A program made the translations under genes and the position numbers. The notes under the pieces were generated by a model. The model ran no database searches and was not told the DNA's origin. It saw only the letters and a program-made list of their open reading frames with translations. A stretch of DNA of 64,000 nucleotides, from NCBI GenBank assembly GCA_946699065.1, contig CAMPDV010000925.1, forward strand, positions 1-64,000, written 5' to 3'. This DNA comes from Loxodes magnus. Lineage: Eukaryota; Ciliophora; Karyorelictea; Loxodida; Loxodidae. Positions 1 through 11,345 of this stretch are shown one piece after another; position 1 is the stretch's first letter, and every line of letters starts with the position of its first letter.

Positions 1-1839
1 GTTATATCTATTATTAAGCTTACTTTCTATTATTTTAACTAGATTATCTGCTATTAAATCTCTGATATTCTAGTTATCTTATAGTGCTAAGTTAAATTAT
101 CAGGAATTCTAAATCTAAATATCAAGCTCTTTTTAATCTGCTCTGCTTAATAATTCGATTCACTATTTCAATCACTTGATAGAATCACTATTCTAGAAGC
201 TTAAGAATACATAAAGGAAATAAGCAGAAAGATATATACTTTCATTTTAATTTAATTTTAAAGTCTGTTACTGTACATTTCGTATATTAAACTAAATTAA
301 TATATACCTAATGTGCTTATTATATATTTGTATGCAGAATCTAACTTTTCATTCTTCATATACTACAACGCATTCTCCTTAAAAATAATTCTTTAAGATT
401 CAAGTTGCAGATGCAAAGTTTCTTAATTTATTTTAGATAAAAGCAAATATAATAGAAATAAAATTGATTTGCTTATAATTAAATATTTGTAGATAATAGC
501 TATATATGCTTATTTAAGTATTTCCCTATCTTAACTTTTAAAATAGAAGCACAGTATTTTGTTCCCTTATAAATTACTCTTAAATAATTCCTTTTCTTTA
601 AGTATCCAATTAAGTTACTAAGAATGCTTGAATTTAAAGAGTATACTGAACTACAATTTTATATTGTTTCATCCTAACACAAAATATATCAATAAATTTA
701 CTTTTTTAAGCATTCTATTAAGCGTATAAGACAAAGCTAAATAGGTATTTTTATCTCTATTAAGTTAAGCATTCCTAATTATTGCCTAATTATATTTAGT
801 ATCATTAAATATTTAACAAACACAACAGCATTTATTCTAGCTCAATAGTTCATCTTTCAATTTTTCAGTTTTTCACTTTAAAGAACTTTCATTTGTATGA
901 AAAATAATTATATTTTGAGCAACCATAAATAGCATCTAATAATTTTGCTTTATTTAAAATGAATAAAATTAGTTATGACTAATACAATAGACATATAACT
1001 ATATAGGTATAATTAGCAATTCTAGGCTAAATTTTAAAAGCATGCTAATTATAATTATTTAGTCCTCTTCTATATTTTATTACTTTGGAACTTTCCCCTT
1101 TTCATTATTATATCTCTTATATAATTTACACTGCTTCTTTGTACTTATTTACAAAGATGTATATAGCATGCTAGGATTATAATATGGTTAAAATAAACTT
1201 CTCTTTTGATATAATAGATATAATTATTTTTTATTATTAATAAATGCTTACTATGCAAGCTAAATAGATATAATATCATATAGAGTCTAAGTATATGAAA
1301 TTAGCTATTCCTTTCTAATTTAAATAATATAAGCTTTAATTGCTTATTCATTTAATTGTTTCTAGCTACTAATCTTTAATCCTAGCCTTTTTTCCTTATC
1401 TTTAGTAGGACAATATAAAAGCTAATGCTTAAGCTTATTTATCTAAATACCTGATTAACTATAAAGTGAGTTATACTTTATAAGATGCATAGCTATTTAT
1501 TTAGGCTATTTTAAGTTAAGCTAAACTTTGGTATTATTATTTCTTTTCTATAATTAAGGGTTATATTATACACCATATGTAACTATATCCTACTTAGAAC
1601 TTCCTTTATTACTACTAATCTACTCCTTTCTATATTCAATCTATGTTAAAAATACTCTCTTGATTAAAGAATCTAATTTCTAGAGATTTAAAGAGATTAT
1701 CTATTATTTCTAGCTAATAAGCATTAATTTAAGTAGGATATTAAAAGACATTATATAGCAATAAGTACAATTAGAATGATTAGATAAAGCCTAATAATTT
1801 ATTAAGCTTTATTTTATTTAAATAAATAAATAGATTTAT
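1..1839. other. AT-rich intergenic sequence
   Basis: I see no coding region, RNA gene or recognisable repeat copy here. The text is AT-rich with frequent AGCT-centred words (aagctta, tagctaa) that are also common in the other non-coding stretches of the window. Confidence 0.5.
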
Positions 1840-1883
1840 TAATAGCTTGGTAATAGCTTGGTAATAGCTTGGCAATAGCTTGG
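1840..1883. repeat. 11-bp minisatellite, 4 copies
   Basis: Four tandem copies of an 11-bp unit (taatagcttgg, last copy starting with c) lie about 90 bp downstream of the stop codon of the ankyrin gene. No function is evident. Confidence 0.85.
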
Positions 1884-1975
1884 AAATAAAGGTATTTAGA
1901 ATAATAATGGAAACTACTTAGGATGTAATAAAGCTTTTAACTTAATAAGAGTATTGTTGTGTCTTGGAATCAAGA

Positions 1976-2674
1976 TCAATTTTCATAATTATCAAGTAAA
2001 AAATCTACTATATCTTGGTGGCCTTTTTCTTGGGCTATGTCTAATGAATTTAGGCTATCTTAATTTTTCTGATAGAAGTTGACTCCTTTAAGGTGAAGGT
2101 ATTTTATTAATTCGATGCTTCCTGAAAAAACTGCAAAAATAGCGCAGTAATCTCCTAGTTTATTAGGCAATATTAAATCCATGCCTTTAGACTCTAGTCA
2201 CTTAACTGTTTCTAATTTTCCAGCTCTGCAAGCTAAATGTAACGCATTGTTTCCAAGTGAATCCGTTAAATTAACATCAGCTCCTTTTTATTCAACTATA
2301 TACTTCAAAACAGTGTCGTTAGGATCCATAGTTTCAGCTACTAAATGTATAAGCGCTTTTCCATCCAAAGACTTTTATTTAACAGGTTCATTAATACTCC
2401 TACTGTCGATTTGCAACTGAATAATGACATCTTCTATAGCTTAAAGATTTTGTTCAACAATAGCATTATAAGCACTTTTGTATAAGTTTTTATCCTTTTC
2501 TTTTTGAGAACTAGTAGGAGTTCTAGCTATATTGGACTTTTTAGTAGGACTTACATCTTTGCTATCTTTTCCCGTTTATTTTCCTGGAGATGACTTTCCT
2601 TAGCTTTAGTTTCTATATAGCTCAAGTAATAAGCTTTTACGCTTTTATCCTGGTATTTAATTCTCACTTTGCAT
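1976..2674 (-). CDS. ankyrin-repeat protein
   Basis: A 232-residue protein read with TAA/TAG as Gln. The first 95 residues are a polar, Ser/Lys/Gln-rich leader. About four ankyrin repeats follow, at roughly residues 100-132, 136-164, 169-198 and 203-232. The clearest has the core NNALHLACRAGKLETVKWLE, and the last ends DIVDFLLDN. Ankyrin repeats bind partner proteins, and no catalytic domain is present, so the role is probably as an adaptor; the partner is unknown. The chosen ATG is the one in frame with the repeats. Another ATG upstream at 2820 is in a different frame. Codon 159 is TGA (2198-2200), at a Trp/Tyr position of the repeat (VKW or VKY), so I read it as Trp. The gene ends on TGA at 1976-1978. 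The full frame holds over 233 codons without a shift. Neighbours are non-coding, so it is a stand-alone gene. Confidence 0.85.
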
Positions 2675-5080
2675 GTTTAAAAAGACTCGTAATTAGATTA
2701 TTTTAATTCAAAGAAGCTTATCAAATCCATGCTAAACAATAAATCTCTCATTTGCCTTAAAATTACTTGACCCTGGCTATATTACATTGGTATCATATAC
2801 TTTAACTATAAAGTACTCATACATAAATACTGCCTTCAATTATTTGCTTAAAGGTAGTGTAAATGAATTTGAAAAGAAAGGGTAAAATAAAAGAAATAAA
2901 CTAGTAATTAGTAAATTGACACAATTAGTCTAGTAGTCTATTAAGCAATATAGTGGATGCTAAAGAGTAAGTTTAGTTATTAATATACTAATTATTAAAA
3001 ACTATAAATGCTTAGGCTTGCTTCTGTATAATTAGATGCTATAAATTAGAGTAATATGGCTTAATAAACCTAATACTTTATTAGATTTTAATACAATAGA
3101 TAAAGTGAGGAAATACTGAGAGGATTTGAATATTAAGTATTAATAACTCTTAAATGAAGAAGCAAATTTAGTAGAAAGCTTATTATTTTTAATTTAGATA
3201 TAAGGAATCAAAGAGAAATACTTAGATAAATAGTCTTGATTGCTTTTCTTTATAGAGATATTAGCTCAAATATAAGCCCTTTAAGTCTCTTTTCTGTTTA
3301 ATAAAAGTAATAAAAATATCTGGAAATTAATTATCTCTGGTATTAGATTAAATAAGCTTAGTTATAATTGCTAAGTAATCATAAATTTTAAGTTTTGTCA
3401 TTATAACTATCTGAAAGTAAGGAGTATTTAATTATAAACTAGGATGGTAATTAATCTAAATGAGATAAAAGCTAAATATCAGAGAATAACTAATAATGAC
3501 TTAAATTTGAAAAGTATAATAGAAATATTTAATTACTAGGTACTATGCAGCTAAGAGCTACTCTTTATAATTAATTTATTATAACTGTCAATTAATAAAA
3601 GAAAACTAAAAATAAATCAATATATCAGTTACACTCACTAAGTCTATTATATTTCTAATTTACTTACCAAATTAATAATCTTATATATTAAAGAGAAATA
3701 AAGCTAAGCTTAGTACTCAAGCTAGGCTTTAGTGATTAATAGCTAAATATAAATTAATTAATAAAGCTTATTCTCTGTATAAATAACTAGGCTATTTAAA
3801 ATGCTTAAAATAATATTATAAAGGAGAAATCCTTAATTTTAAATAGGACCATGCTATTAATAATAATAACCAATTCTATTGTAGTTAATTGTTTTATCTT
3901 ATCAAGTTATATATGCTTAGTATATATAGTAACAAAGATAGTTCAATCCTTCTTCAGTTAATTAAACTAAATATCTATTTTTTGCTTTTAAGCTTAATTA
4001 ATTTAAAGTAATAGAGTTCTAATAATCTAAATATAAGGTATTAAATATATTCTAAATTATATAATTAAACTAATTTTCTTTATTTTAAGTTTAAGCTAAT
4101 TTAGTTATAAGATATTTAAAGTAGAACTAATAACTCTAAGAATACTGTTGTTAGTGTATAACTATTGAACTTTATAGTTCTATACTTTAAGAATAAGTCT
4201 TTATCTTCCTATTTATAAGCAATTATTATTATAACTTTCTATCATTCATTCTAAATAAACTAGTTAAGCTTTAATAAATCATTAATAAACATCCCAAGCC
4301 AAAAATAAATGCTAGTAATGAATAAGATTTAACTATATAAAATTATCTGATAGCTAAAGATAAAAATATAAGAAAAGGAGATATCTTACAGTAGCTTTCC
4401 TTAGCAATTTATATTGTAATCATTTTAGCTACTTTAATATATCCCTTTTTATTACTTTAAGATATATTCTCTTTAGACTATATTTATCTATTTATTTAGA
4501 AAGCAAGGCAATTAAGCTTAACTATATTTAGAGAGAACAAGATATTATGTTTGGTAATAATGAAATAAGTATCTTAAATAAAATGAAGCTATATGAATAA
4601 GCAAGCAATACATTTAGAAAATATACTTTATCATTCACTATCTATTAAGGATAAAGCATCATTAAGGAAATTATTTAAACTTAATAAACTAAGCTAAATA
4701 TAAAATGGGATTATGTACTAGTTTAATAAAAAATTAAGAAAGATACTAAATCAGCTTAGAGAAGAGTAAGCTACTTAAAATTTATTTAATAGATTAAAAT
4801 ATACCAAAATTAAAAATAGACTTCTAATAATTCATAACATGTATACCAAACTTAATACGATACCTGTCACTATAATTAACTTCAAAATCAGCATTAGACC
4901 TTAAGTCTCTTGTAATAGACTTAATAAAATTACTAAAATTATTTAGATAACTACTAGCTATTACACCAAATTCTTTAAATTAATAGCAAATTAAAATTAA
5001 CCAAATGGAAATCAATTAAAGATAAAAGCTAATTTAAAACCTCCTTCATTTGTGAGTTACTAGTAAGAAAAATATTAAGA
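2675..5080. other. AT-rich intergenic sequence
   Basis: The promoter of the ankyrin gene should lie at the left end of this stretch. I recognise no domain, RNA or repeat copy in the rest. Confidence 0.4.
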
Positions 5081-5094
5081 AGCTTAAAAATTAT

Positions 5095-6155
5095 ATTCTG
5101 CATAATAATAGAAGCAAATTACGAATAATGCTTCTATGCAAAAAAATAAAAAAGCTAAATAGGAAAATGTAACTGTCACGAAAAAGAAGAAGTAAGAGAA
5201 GAATAATGTGAATAAATAATTGTGCCTTTTGTTTTATTAAGTAGGAAAATAAATAGGAATTTGTTAGCATTCGTTCTGCTATTAATGCTTGCAAGAAAGA
5301 TTTATTGACTAATTTAATGGATATTTGAATTAAATGGAATCAATTAAGTGTGTTTATACAAGCAATATTCTGATTAATTTTATTAAAAATGCGTATGGTA
5401 CTTTTAAATTTGAACTAATAATTTGTCCTTAAAAAACTAATAAAAGTTAATAAAAAAGTATTTACTAACCTTGCTCAAAGTTGTAGTGCGAATTTTCTTG
5501 TACAAAATACAATTTAGACGAAGCTATAAACTTATAAAACTGTGGTCATAAATTTTGTGTTAGTTGCATGAAGATTTAATTAAAAATTAAAATTTAAAAT
5601 GCTTAGGCTGATTCTACTTAACTGATATATCCAAATAATGGTTTTGAAAAATCTATAAATCTGGGGTAAGTATAAATTGTGCTGCTGGAAGATTTAGATT
5701 TATTATAAATATAAGTTAGATTTTAGATAGATAGAGCAAATGCAATTAAAGGCAGAACGTTGGTGAGATGTTCAAGGCCTAGCTGCAACTAGCGAATATA
5801 TATTAGTTTGGATGTGTAAGCTGTCCTATGCGATAAATTCACATTTGATTTAGGTCCAAGGTACTTTAACTTCCACATCTTAATAAAAATAGTGTTAAAT
5901 ATGCGTAAGAGAAAGTAAATTATTAGCAAAAATTAAAAATGGGAGAAAATCTAAAAAGAGAAGAAGATCAATAAATGTTCTAAAATTTAGGTTTTAGCAA
6001 ATAATTAAAGAAAATAATTTAAAAACATGTCCTATCTGTACAACTATATCTGAAAGAGCTAAAGGTAGCAATAAATTTACTTGTAAAAGCCATATTTTGC
6101 AAAAGAGAATAGTAGTTTGGCTATATTTGTTCTTGAAGGAGGAAAGAATGTAAAC
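5095..6155 (+). pseudogene. RBR (RING-between-RING) E3 ubiquitin ligase relic
   Basis: Read with TAA/TAG as Gln, this stretch has the order of an RBR ubiquitin ligase. At about 5250-5350 there is a Cys/His cluster with CQHSFCYQCLQE. At about 5485-5600 a RING1-like block contains NCGHKFCVSCMK. At about 5745-5850 an IBR-like block contains IKGRTLVRC followed by PSC. At about 6025-6110 a RING2-like block contains KTCPICTTISE. RBR enzymes take ubiquitin onto a RING2 cysteine and pass it to substrate. Several zinc ligands are missing: the Cys-Pro-x-x-Cys after RING1 is reduced to YPNNG, and the second half of RING2 lacks its Cys pairs. RING2 also lies in a different frame from the IBR block. I therefore call it a decayed gene. 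The extra N-terminal RING-like block could be a tandem remnant. Start and end are approximate. Confidence 0.6.
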
Positions 6156-6164
6156 TTCACTTAT

Positions 6165-8284
6165 ATTCCGAATATTAATCCACTTTTTAAACTTAAATTA
6201 GAAAAAAAATAGATTTAATGTAAAATTTAAATTAATACTTTATTCCATAGAATTTTAAATTCCTTCAATGTTTTTTTATCTTCTCTTTCATCTTTTTTAA
6301 TCAATAACTTTTTATAGATACTGAAAATGACCCTTAAAATAGGAAATAAATCTAACACTTATAGTATTAAAATTTTATAATAAATTTTCTTAATATTTGG
6401 ATTTGAAGTTTTATCTTTTATTTTTATGCTTCCATTCTTAAAATTAATCTATCATATAATAAGAAAATAATTCTTAGTAATAACTTCAGAAAAAAATGGA
6501 TAGGAAAGCAGTTATAAATAACCCAGCTAAATAGTGCATCAATTTAACTAGAATATAACTAATACCTCTATGTTTTGAAATTAGCTATATTCTTAGTTAT
6601 TCAATAACTATAATTAAATAATAAATTTCTATTTCTTTAATAAAATTCTTACAATTTACCTATTATAGTGAAATATGGTAAAGAGTTTTTAAAATGTAAT
6701 ATAATTAAAATAATAATTGGTGAAATAGTAAGACTTAACACTAAATATAAAGTTTATATCTGTTTACTAAATATTTTGCATAATTTATAAATAGAATAAA
6801 ATAAATAAGCTAAATATAATACATTTCTTTATTCTTATTTCTTACTATTAAATCTGCTTACAAATTTTAATACATTCCCTAAATAATAACGAATGCTTTT
6901 ATAAAATTCTCTTATGCTCTATTTTAAGAGATATACTTAACTTAATTACTCTTTTATTTATTTATCTTTAAATTAGTTTAATGTTCCTAAACTTGCTTAT
7001 TTAATATTTTTAATTAAATTTACCTTATATCCTTTTTTAATCTTTGCTATATTTAAATGTATCCTACTTTACCGTGTTATATGGGAAATTATAAAGGTAA
7101 AATAAATAATTTAGGAACTATTTATCTATTTAGCTTTTATATTTTAGAATTTTGTTGCTTACATAAGCTAATAAGAACATCTTTATCTAAGCTTTAATTC
7201 TATTTAATTGCTTTCTTATTTATACAGTTTCTAATTACTTTATTATTATTCTGTTAAAAGAGTAAATTCTTTAGTTTGGTGCTTATGAACTTCAATAAAT
7301 ATTAAACTTGTAATAAAAATTATAAAATGTAAACAACTGAGAGATACATTACAAGAAACTAATTATAAAGAAGTATTATAACTTTAATCGCTATTTTATA
7401 AGATTAAGCTATTTATAAAAATAACTAGTTATATACAGTAGAAACTATAAAATATAGCTATTTAAATTAATAGCCTTATAACTATTCTATTTTTATTTAA
7501 TTATTATATTAAGCTTACAGGCTTAAATTAGTTGCTTAAACATTTATAATTTAGTACCTATATAAATATTTAAATAAAAACTAACTTTAAATTAATTAAA
7601 TAATAACATGCTTCATATAATCAAATATTCAATTACATTTTATTTATTAATGCAAGTTACTTTATGAAGCTAGGAAGCTTATTATAGATTAATATTATAT
7701 CTAATATAATCATTCACTGTACTTTAGCACTGCGATTAAGATATTATTATTATTTATATTTCTCAGAATTCTCATACTTATATCAAATTACTGTTTAGAT
7801 TAGATATACATATTGTTAGAATTATCAAGCGGAGAAATTAACTCGCTTAAATTAAACTTACTCACTAATAAGCTGCTATTAAACCACTTATGTAATTGAG
7901 TCAATAAAAGTTTTTAGTTTAGGTTTAAGTAAAATTAAATTCCATCCCTCTTTCGCTGCTAGGTAATGCTATAATTATTATTTTGAAATAATTAATTTAT
8001 TCTATTTTTAGATTTAAAGAAGAACCAATGCTTGCAATTTTATGAAAGCTTGACTAAAGATATTCAACTAATATTGATTTTAATTTTCTTTGCTATAAAT
8101 AGAATTAGCTATAAGATAAGTAGAAGTAAGCTAAGATATACTTTTTTAAATATCTTAAAACTTTTAATAAGAAAGAAATCATTGACGACATTGTTACTAT
8201 TTTCTATTTCATTTCAATTTATTAAAATAAAATTGAAAAAATTAGACTAAATTTATATCTTATAAGTATCATTAGTTAAAATAA
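6165..8284. other. AT-rich intergenic sequence
   Basis: No gene is supported. A hydrophobic 72-codon open frame at 8032-8250 has no family resemblance and is what random AT-rich sequence gives. Confidence 0.4.
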
Positions 8285-9185
8285 TAATAGGAGTATGACG
8301 TTCTAGGAGGATTTTCAACCTCTTTTACACTAGCCCTCCAAATTGCACCGGAGACTAAAAATAAAAGTTTAAGTGTTAATTTCTCATTTCCCGTAATAAA
8401 TGGATATATTAAAATATTCCAAATTTCTGCCATTATTGTCTTCTTTTTTCTTGCAGATTAACCCAGCTGAGTCTCAGTAAAGCATTTTCCTCTCTTTTCT
8501 TAATTTCAATTGCTTATAAAGTTTCATTTAAACTTGTTTTTATCTTTACTTTTTTCAATAATGTTGCTTAAAATTTATAAATTACTTACATTTTCTTCAA
8601 AGATGTTCTCTTGAATTGCAGCAGTAGCATTGCCTAATGTTTCTTCTTTGTTTTTAATTCCAAACTTTTTCTCCTCTATTACTATTATATTCAGTCCTTG
8701 TTCTTTGCAATCAGTTTAATTTTTGCTATTTTCTTTAATTTTCTATTATTTAATAATTTTTTCTGATTAACTCATTGTTCTTATCGTTGCTTCTAAGATT
8801 AATTGCTTTAGTCTTATGATATATTCCAGACTAAACTAAGTTCACTTTCTTAAGACATAGTCTAGATTCAATTTACTCTGATAATTCTAGTTTTTCCATT
8901 AGAATTTTATTATCTTCCTTTAGAATTTTAACCTCTTCCTTGAAGTTCAGTGCTATTTTGATGAGATGTTCTATGATCTTTTGGCCAGAAGAGTTGGATT
9001 CCGATACCTCCTCATGGAAAGCAGACTCTGTCTATTTCCTCAGTTTTTTTACCAGGTGGAAGTTATTGCAGTATGAATGATTTCAAAAGTCTGTTCGCTT
9101 CCTTACACTACATTTAGTTATCAGTCCCCCACTTCTTAGGAGCTGCAAAGAAACCTTTCCTGATATCTGACATCTTTTTTATATT
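8285..9185 (-). mobile_element. ORF1-only retroposon (half-LINE type)
   Basis: A minus-strand element of about 0.9 kb. Its reading frame starts at an ATG at 9173 with a short basic leader (MSDIRKGFFAAPKKWG). It passes into a strongly heptad-patterned coiled coil centred near 8880-8960 (KIIEHLIKIALNFKEEVKIL), after at least one frame change. No zinc knuckle is clear, and no endonuclease or reverse transcriptase follows. The 3' end (8290-8350) has GC-richer blocks resembling the 3' end of the copy at 57484-58347: both carry a motif close to GAAAATCC next to a GAGG block. It is directly followed on the right by the hairpin-tailed element at 9211. I infer a non-autonomous retroposon carrying only a LINE ORF1-like gene. 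The copy is decayed. Confidence 0.6.
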
Positions 9186-9210
9186 AGTTTTTATAAAAAA
9201 ATAAGTAATA

Positions 9211-9560
9211 TAAATAAATAAATTTGATTATAGAGCGCGTAGCACTCTCATTGGTACGCAGCTCTTTAAAAAAAAATGTTTCATACTGACAAGAATGTTT
9301 GTTACTGATAAAATTATCAGATACTGGTAGACCTTGTTCAATACTGGTATAATTATTCAGTACTGATAAAAATGTTCAATACTGATATAATTTTAGAATA
9401 CTCGTAATCTTTAATACTTGCTGGAGGTCCAAAGACATGGCAGGATTGTGTCTCATTGCATCACCAAAGCAGAGGACGACATAAAGTCGATTATGGGTAC
9501 TTAACTTCCCCAACCTCTGATGAAGATGACCTTGTTGTTCACCTTCGAACAACTATGGCA
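9211..9560 (-). mobile_element. short retroposon with LINE hairpin tail (copy 1)
   Basis: The plus-strand start is an (AAAT)n run followed by the hairpin tail agagcgcgtagcactc...gcagctctt, so the element lies on the minus strand with its 3' end at 9211. The body at 9425-9555 resembles the body of the element at 44603-44975, with matching blocks around GTACCC.TAATCG and CTATGCTTTGG. The same tail ends the full LINE at 11281. I infer a 5'-short or non-autonomous copy mobilised by the LINE. Confidence 0.65.
9278..9416. repeat. minisatellite of 18-20 bp, about 7 copies
   Basis: About seven imperfect tandem units share the core atactgrta with a variable 9-10-bp filler. They sit inside the short retroposon between its hairpin tail and its body. 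The related element at 44603 lacks this expansion. Confidence 0.7.
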
Positions 9561-11280
9561 GTTTTAAAAATTATATAATAAAAATAAATCTTTATCAAGT
9601 TGAAAATATTTATTTACAATCTAATTACGATAATATATTATTTTATAATTTCACCTATAAAATATTTTAATTCATTAAAGTTTATGATAACGATAATGCA
9701 CTCAATATTATTCTTAAGCTGATGTTTTAATTAGAAGAAATATAATTACGGCAATATAAACGTCTGCTCAATTTGTTTGCCTTAGAAAAGCTACAGAAAT
9801 ATTTTTGTTTAGCCAAGTTTTATTAAAAAGAAAAATCCAAATTATAAAATAAAAAAATAGAATAAATAATTATTAGATTCAAATAAGAGTATAAATTAGC
9901 ATAGCAAGTATTTCTTTAATGCTATAAGTTTTAAAATTTTAATAATTAGGATGAAAGCTATAAAAATATTATAAATTATATAAAATATAATAGAAAAATA
10001 AAAAAAGCAAATATATCATTGTAAGATAACCTATTTAACAAGAAAAATATTCTAAAGTTTAAATTATCTTAAGTGAAAGTGTAAAAGCTAGAATAAGGAA
10101 TAAATAGTATTAACAATAAATGCTTTGTACGCTGAGTTCCTAAAAATGATAATTATATAATATCTATTGTAAAAAAGGAGAATGAAAATCAGTTTAAATT
10201 ATATCTAAAACTAGTAACTTTTATTGGTTCGTTATTTTAAGTGGTTGAATAACAGATTTTTTAATGAGTAAGTTCAATTTAAACGGGTTCAATTCCCACT
10301 CAGTAGCAATAAATGTATTGTACACTGAGTCCCTAAAAAGGATAATTATATAATAATAATATTTAAATTTCACTATTTCGACCTAAATTTAATAATTTTC
10401 AAAAGGAATCATAAATATAATTTTTCAAGCCAAGTTTTATAAATTAGAATTGAAAAGTTTAATGTTTTTGCATTTCTAAAGCTAGTTATTTTTCCCTCTG
10501 GTATTTTGTAAATACTTATTGAAAGCCCTAAAATAACTTTAATATGGATTTATTTTATTAGAAATTTTTATTTTTATACAATGCTTTTGTTTAAGATAAG
10601 TAAAACGTTTATGAATTGCATAAATTTTATTTAGTTGTAAAGATGACAACAACATAGAATAATGTTAAGAAAAGGATTTTATTTAAAGTCTAAATAAAGA
10701 AAAATTTACCTTAAGATAGTAAATTTTATAAAATAAACGAAGATATTACTTAAAAATTAAGAAACTGGGAACCAATTAATGAAAAAAAGCATTATCTTAT
10801 TTATAAAGGTATTTTAATTATAATCCTTTTATAGAATGAATGCCATATAACTAATATTTTATTAATACTTAGAAGTATCAAAATTATCTAAACTTAATAC
10901 TGCAAAAACCTTTAAATTAAAAAAAAATTAAAATTTTCAGATAAAGATTCCTTAAAACTTAAGATTGAAGTGAATTGGAATAAAGATCGTATAAATTGAA
11001 TAGTCATAATCTTCTTATAATTATAATGTATCAAAGGAATAGTAAATAAGCGATTATTAAAATAATAAAACTTAAAGATAAAAAGCTTTTTGTTTAAAAT
11101 AGACTTAATAATTTATTTTTTTAATCAAGAATTTTTTAAAATATTTCTTAAATAAATTTTCAGTTATTTAACTCTTAGTCAAATATTAAACAAAAACATA
11201 AACTCCAAATATAAATTTTGTTAGATAGCATAAAAGAAATTGTTTTAAGCAAAATGTTTATATCAAATCAATTATATAAA
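9561..11280. other. AT-rich sequence with a 50-bp direct repeat and a tRNA-like fragment
   Basis: Two copies of about 50 bp (near 10105-10155 and 10302-10352) share the text 'aacaataaatg.tttgtac.ctgagt.cctaaaaa.gataattatataat'. Between them, at about 10265-10300, 'gggttcaattccc' resembles a tRNA T-arm and B box. I cannot fold a whole tRNA around it. The rest is featureless. Confidence 0.4.
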
Positions 11281-11345
11281 TAATAAATAAATTCGATTAT
11301 AGAGCGCGTAGCAACTCGTTGGTGCGCAGCTCTTTAATAAATATT

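Noticed and set aside
1840-1883. CRISPR-like array
   Set aside because: Four directly abutting 11-bp units without spacers, so it is a minisatellite.
2181-2420. 79-codon plus-strand open frame
   Set aside because: It is antisense to the ankyrin gene, whose minus-strand frame has clear ankyrin repeats.
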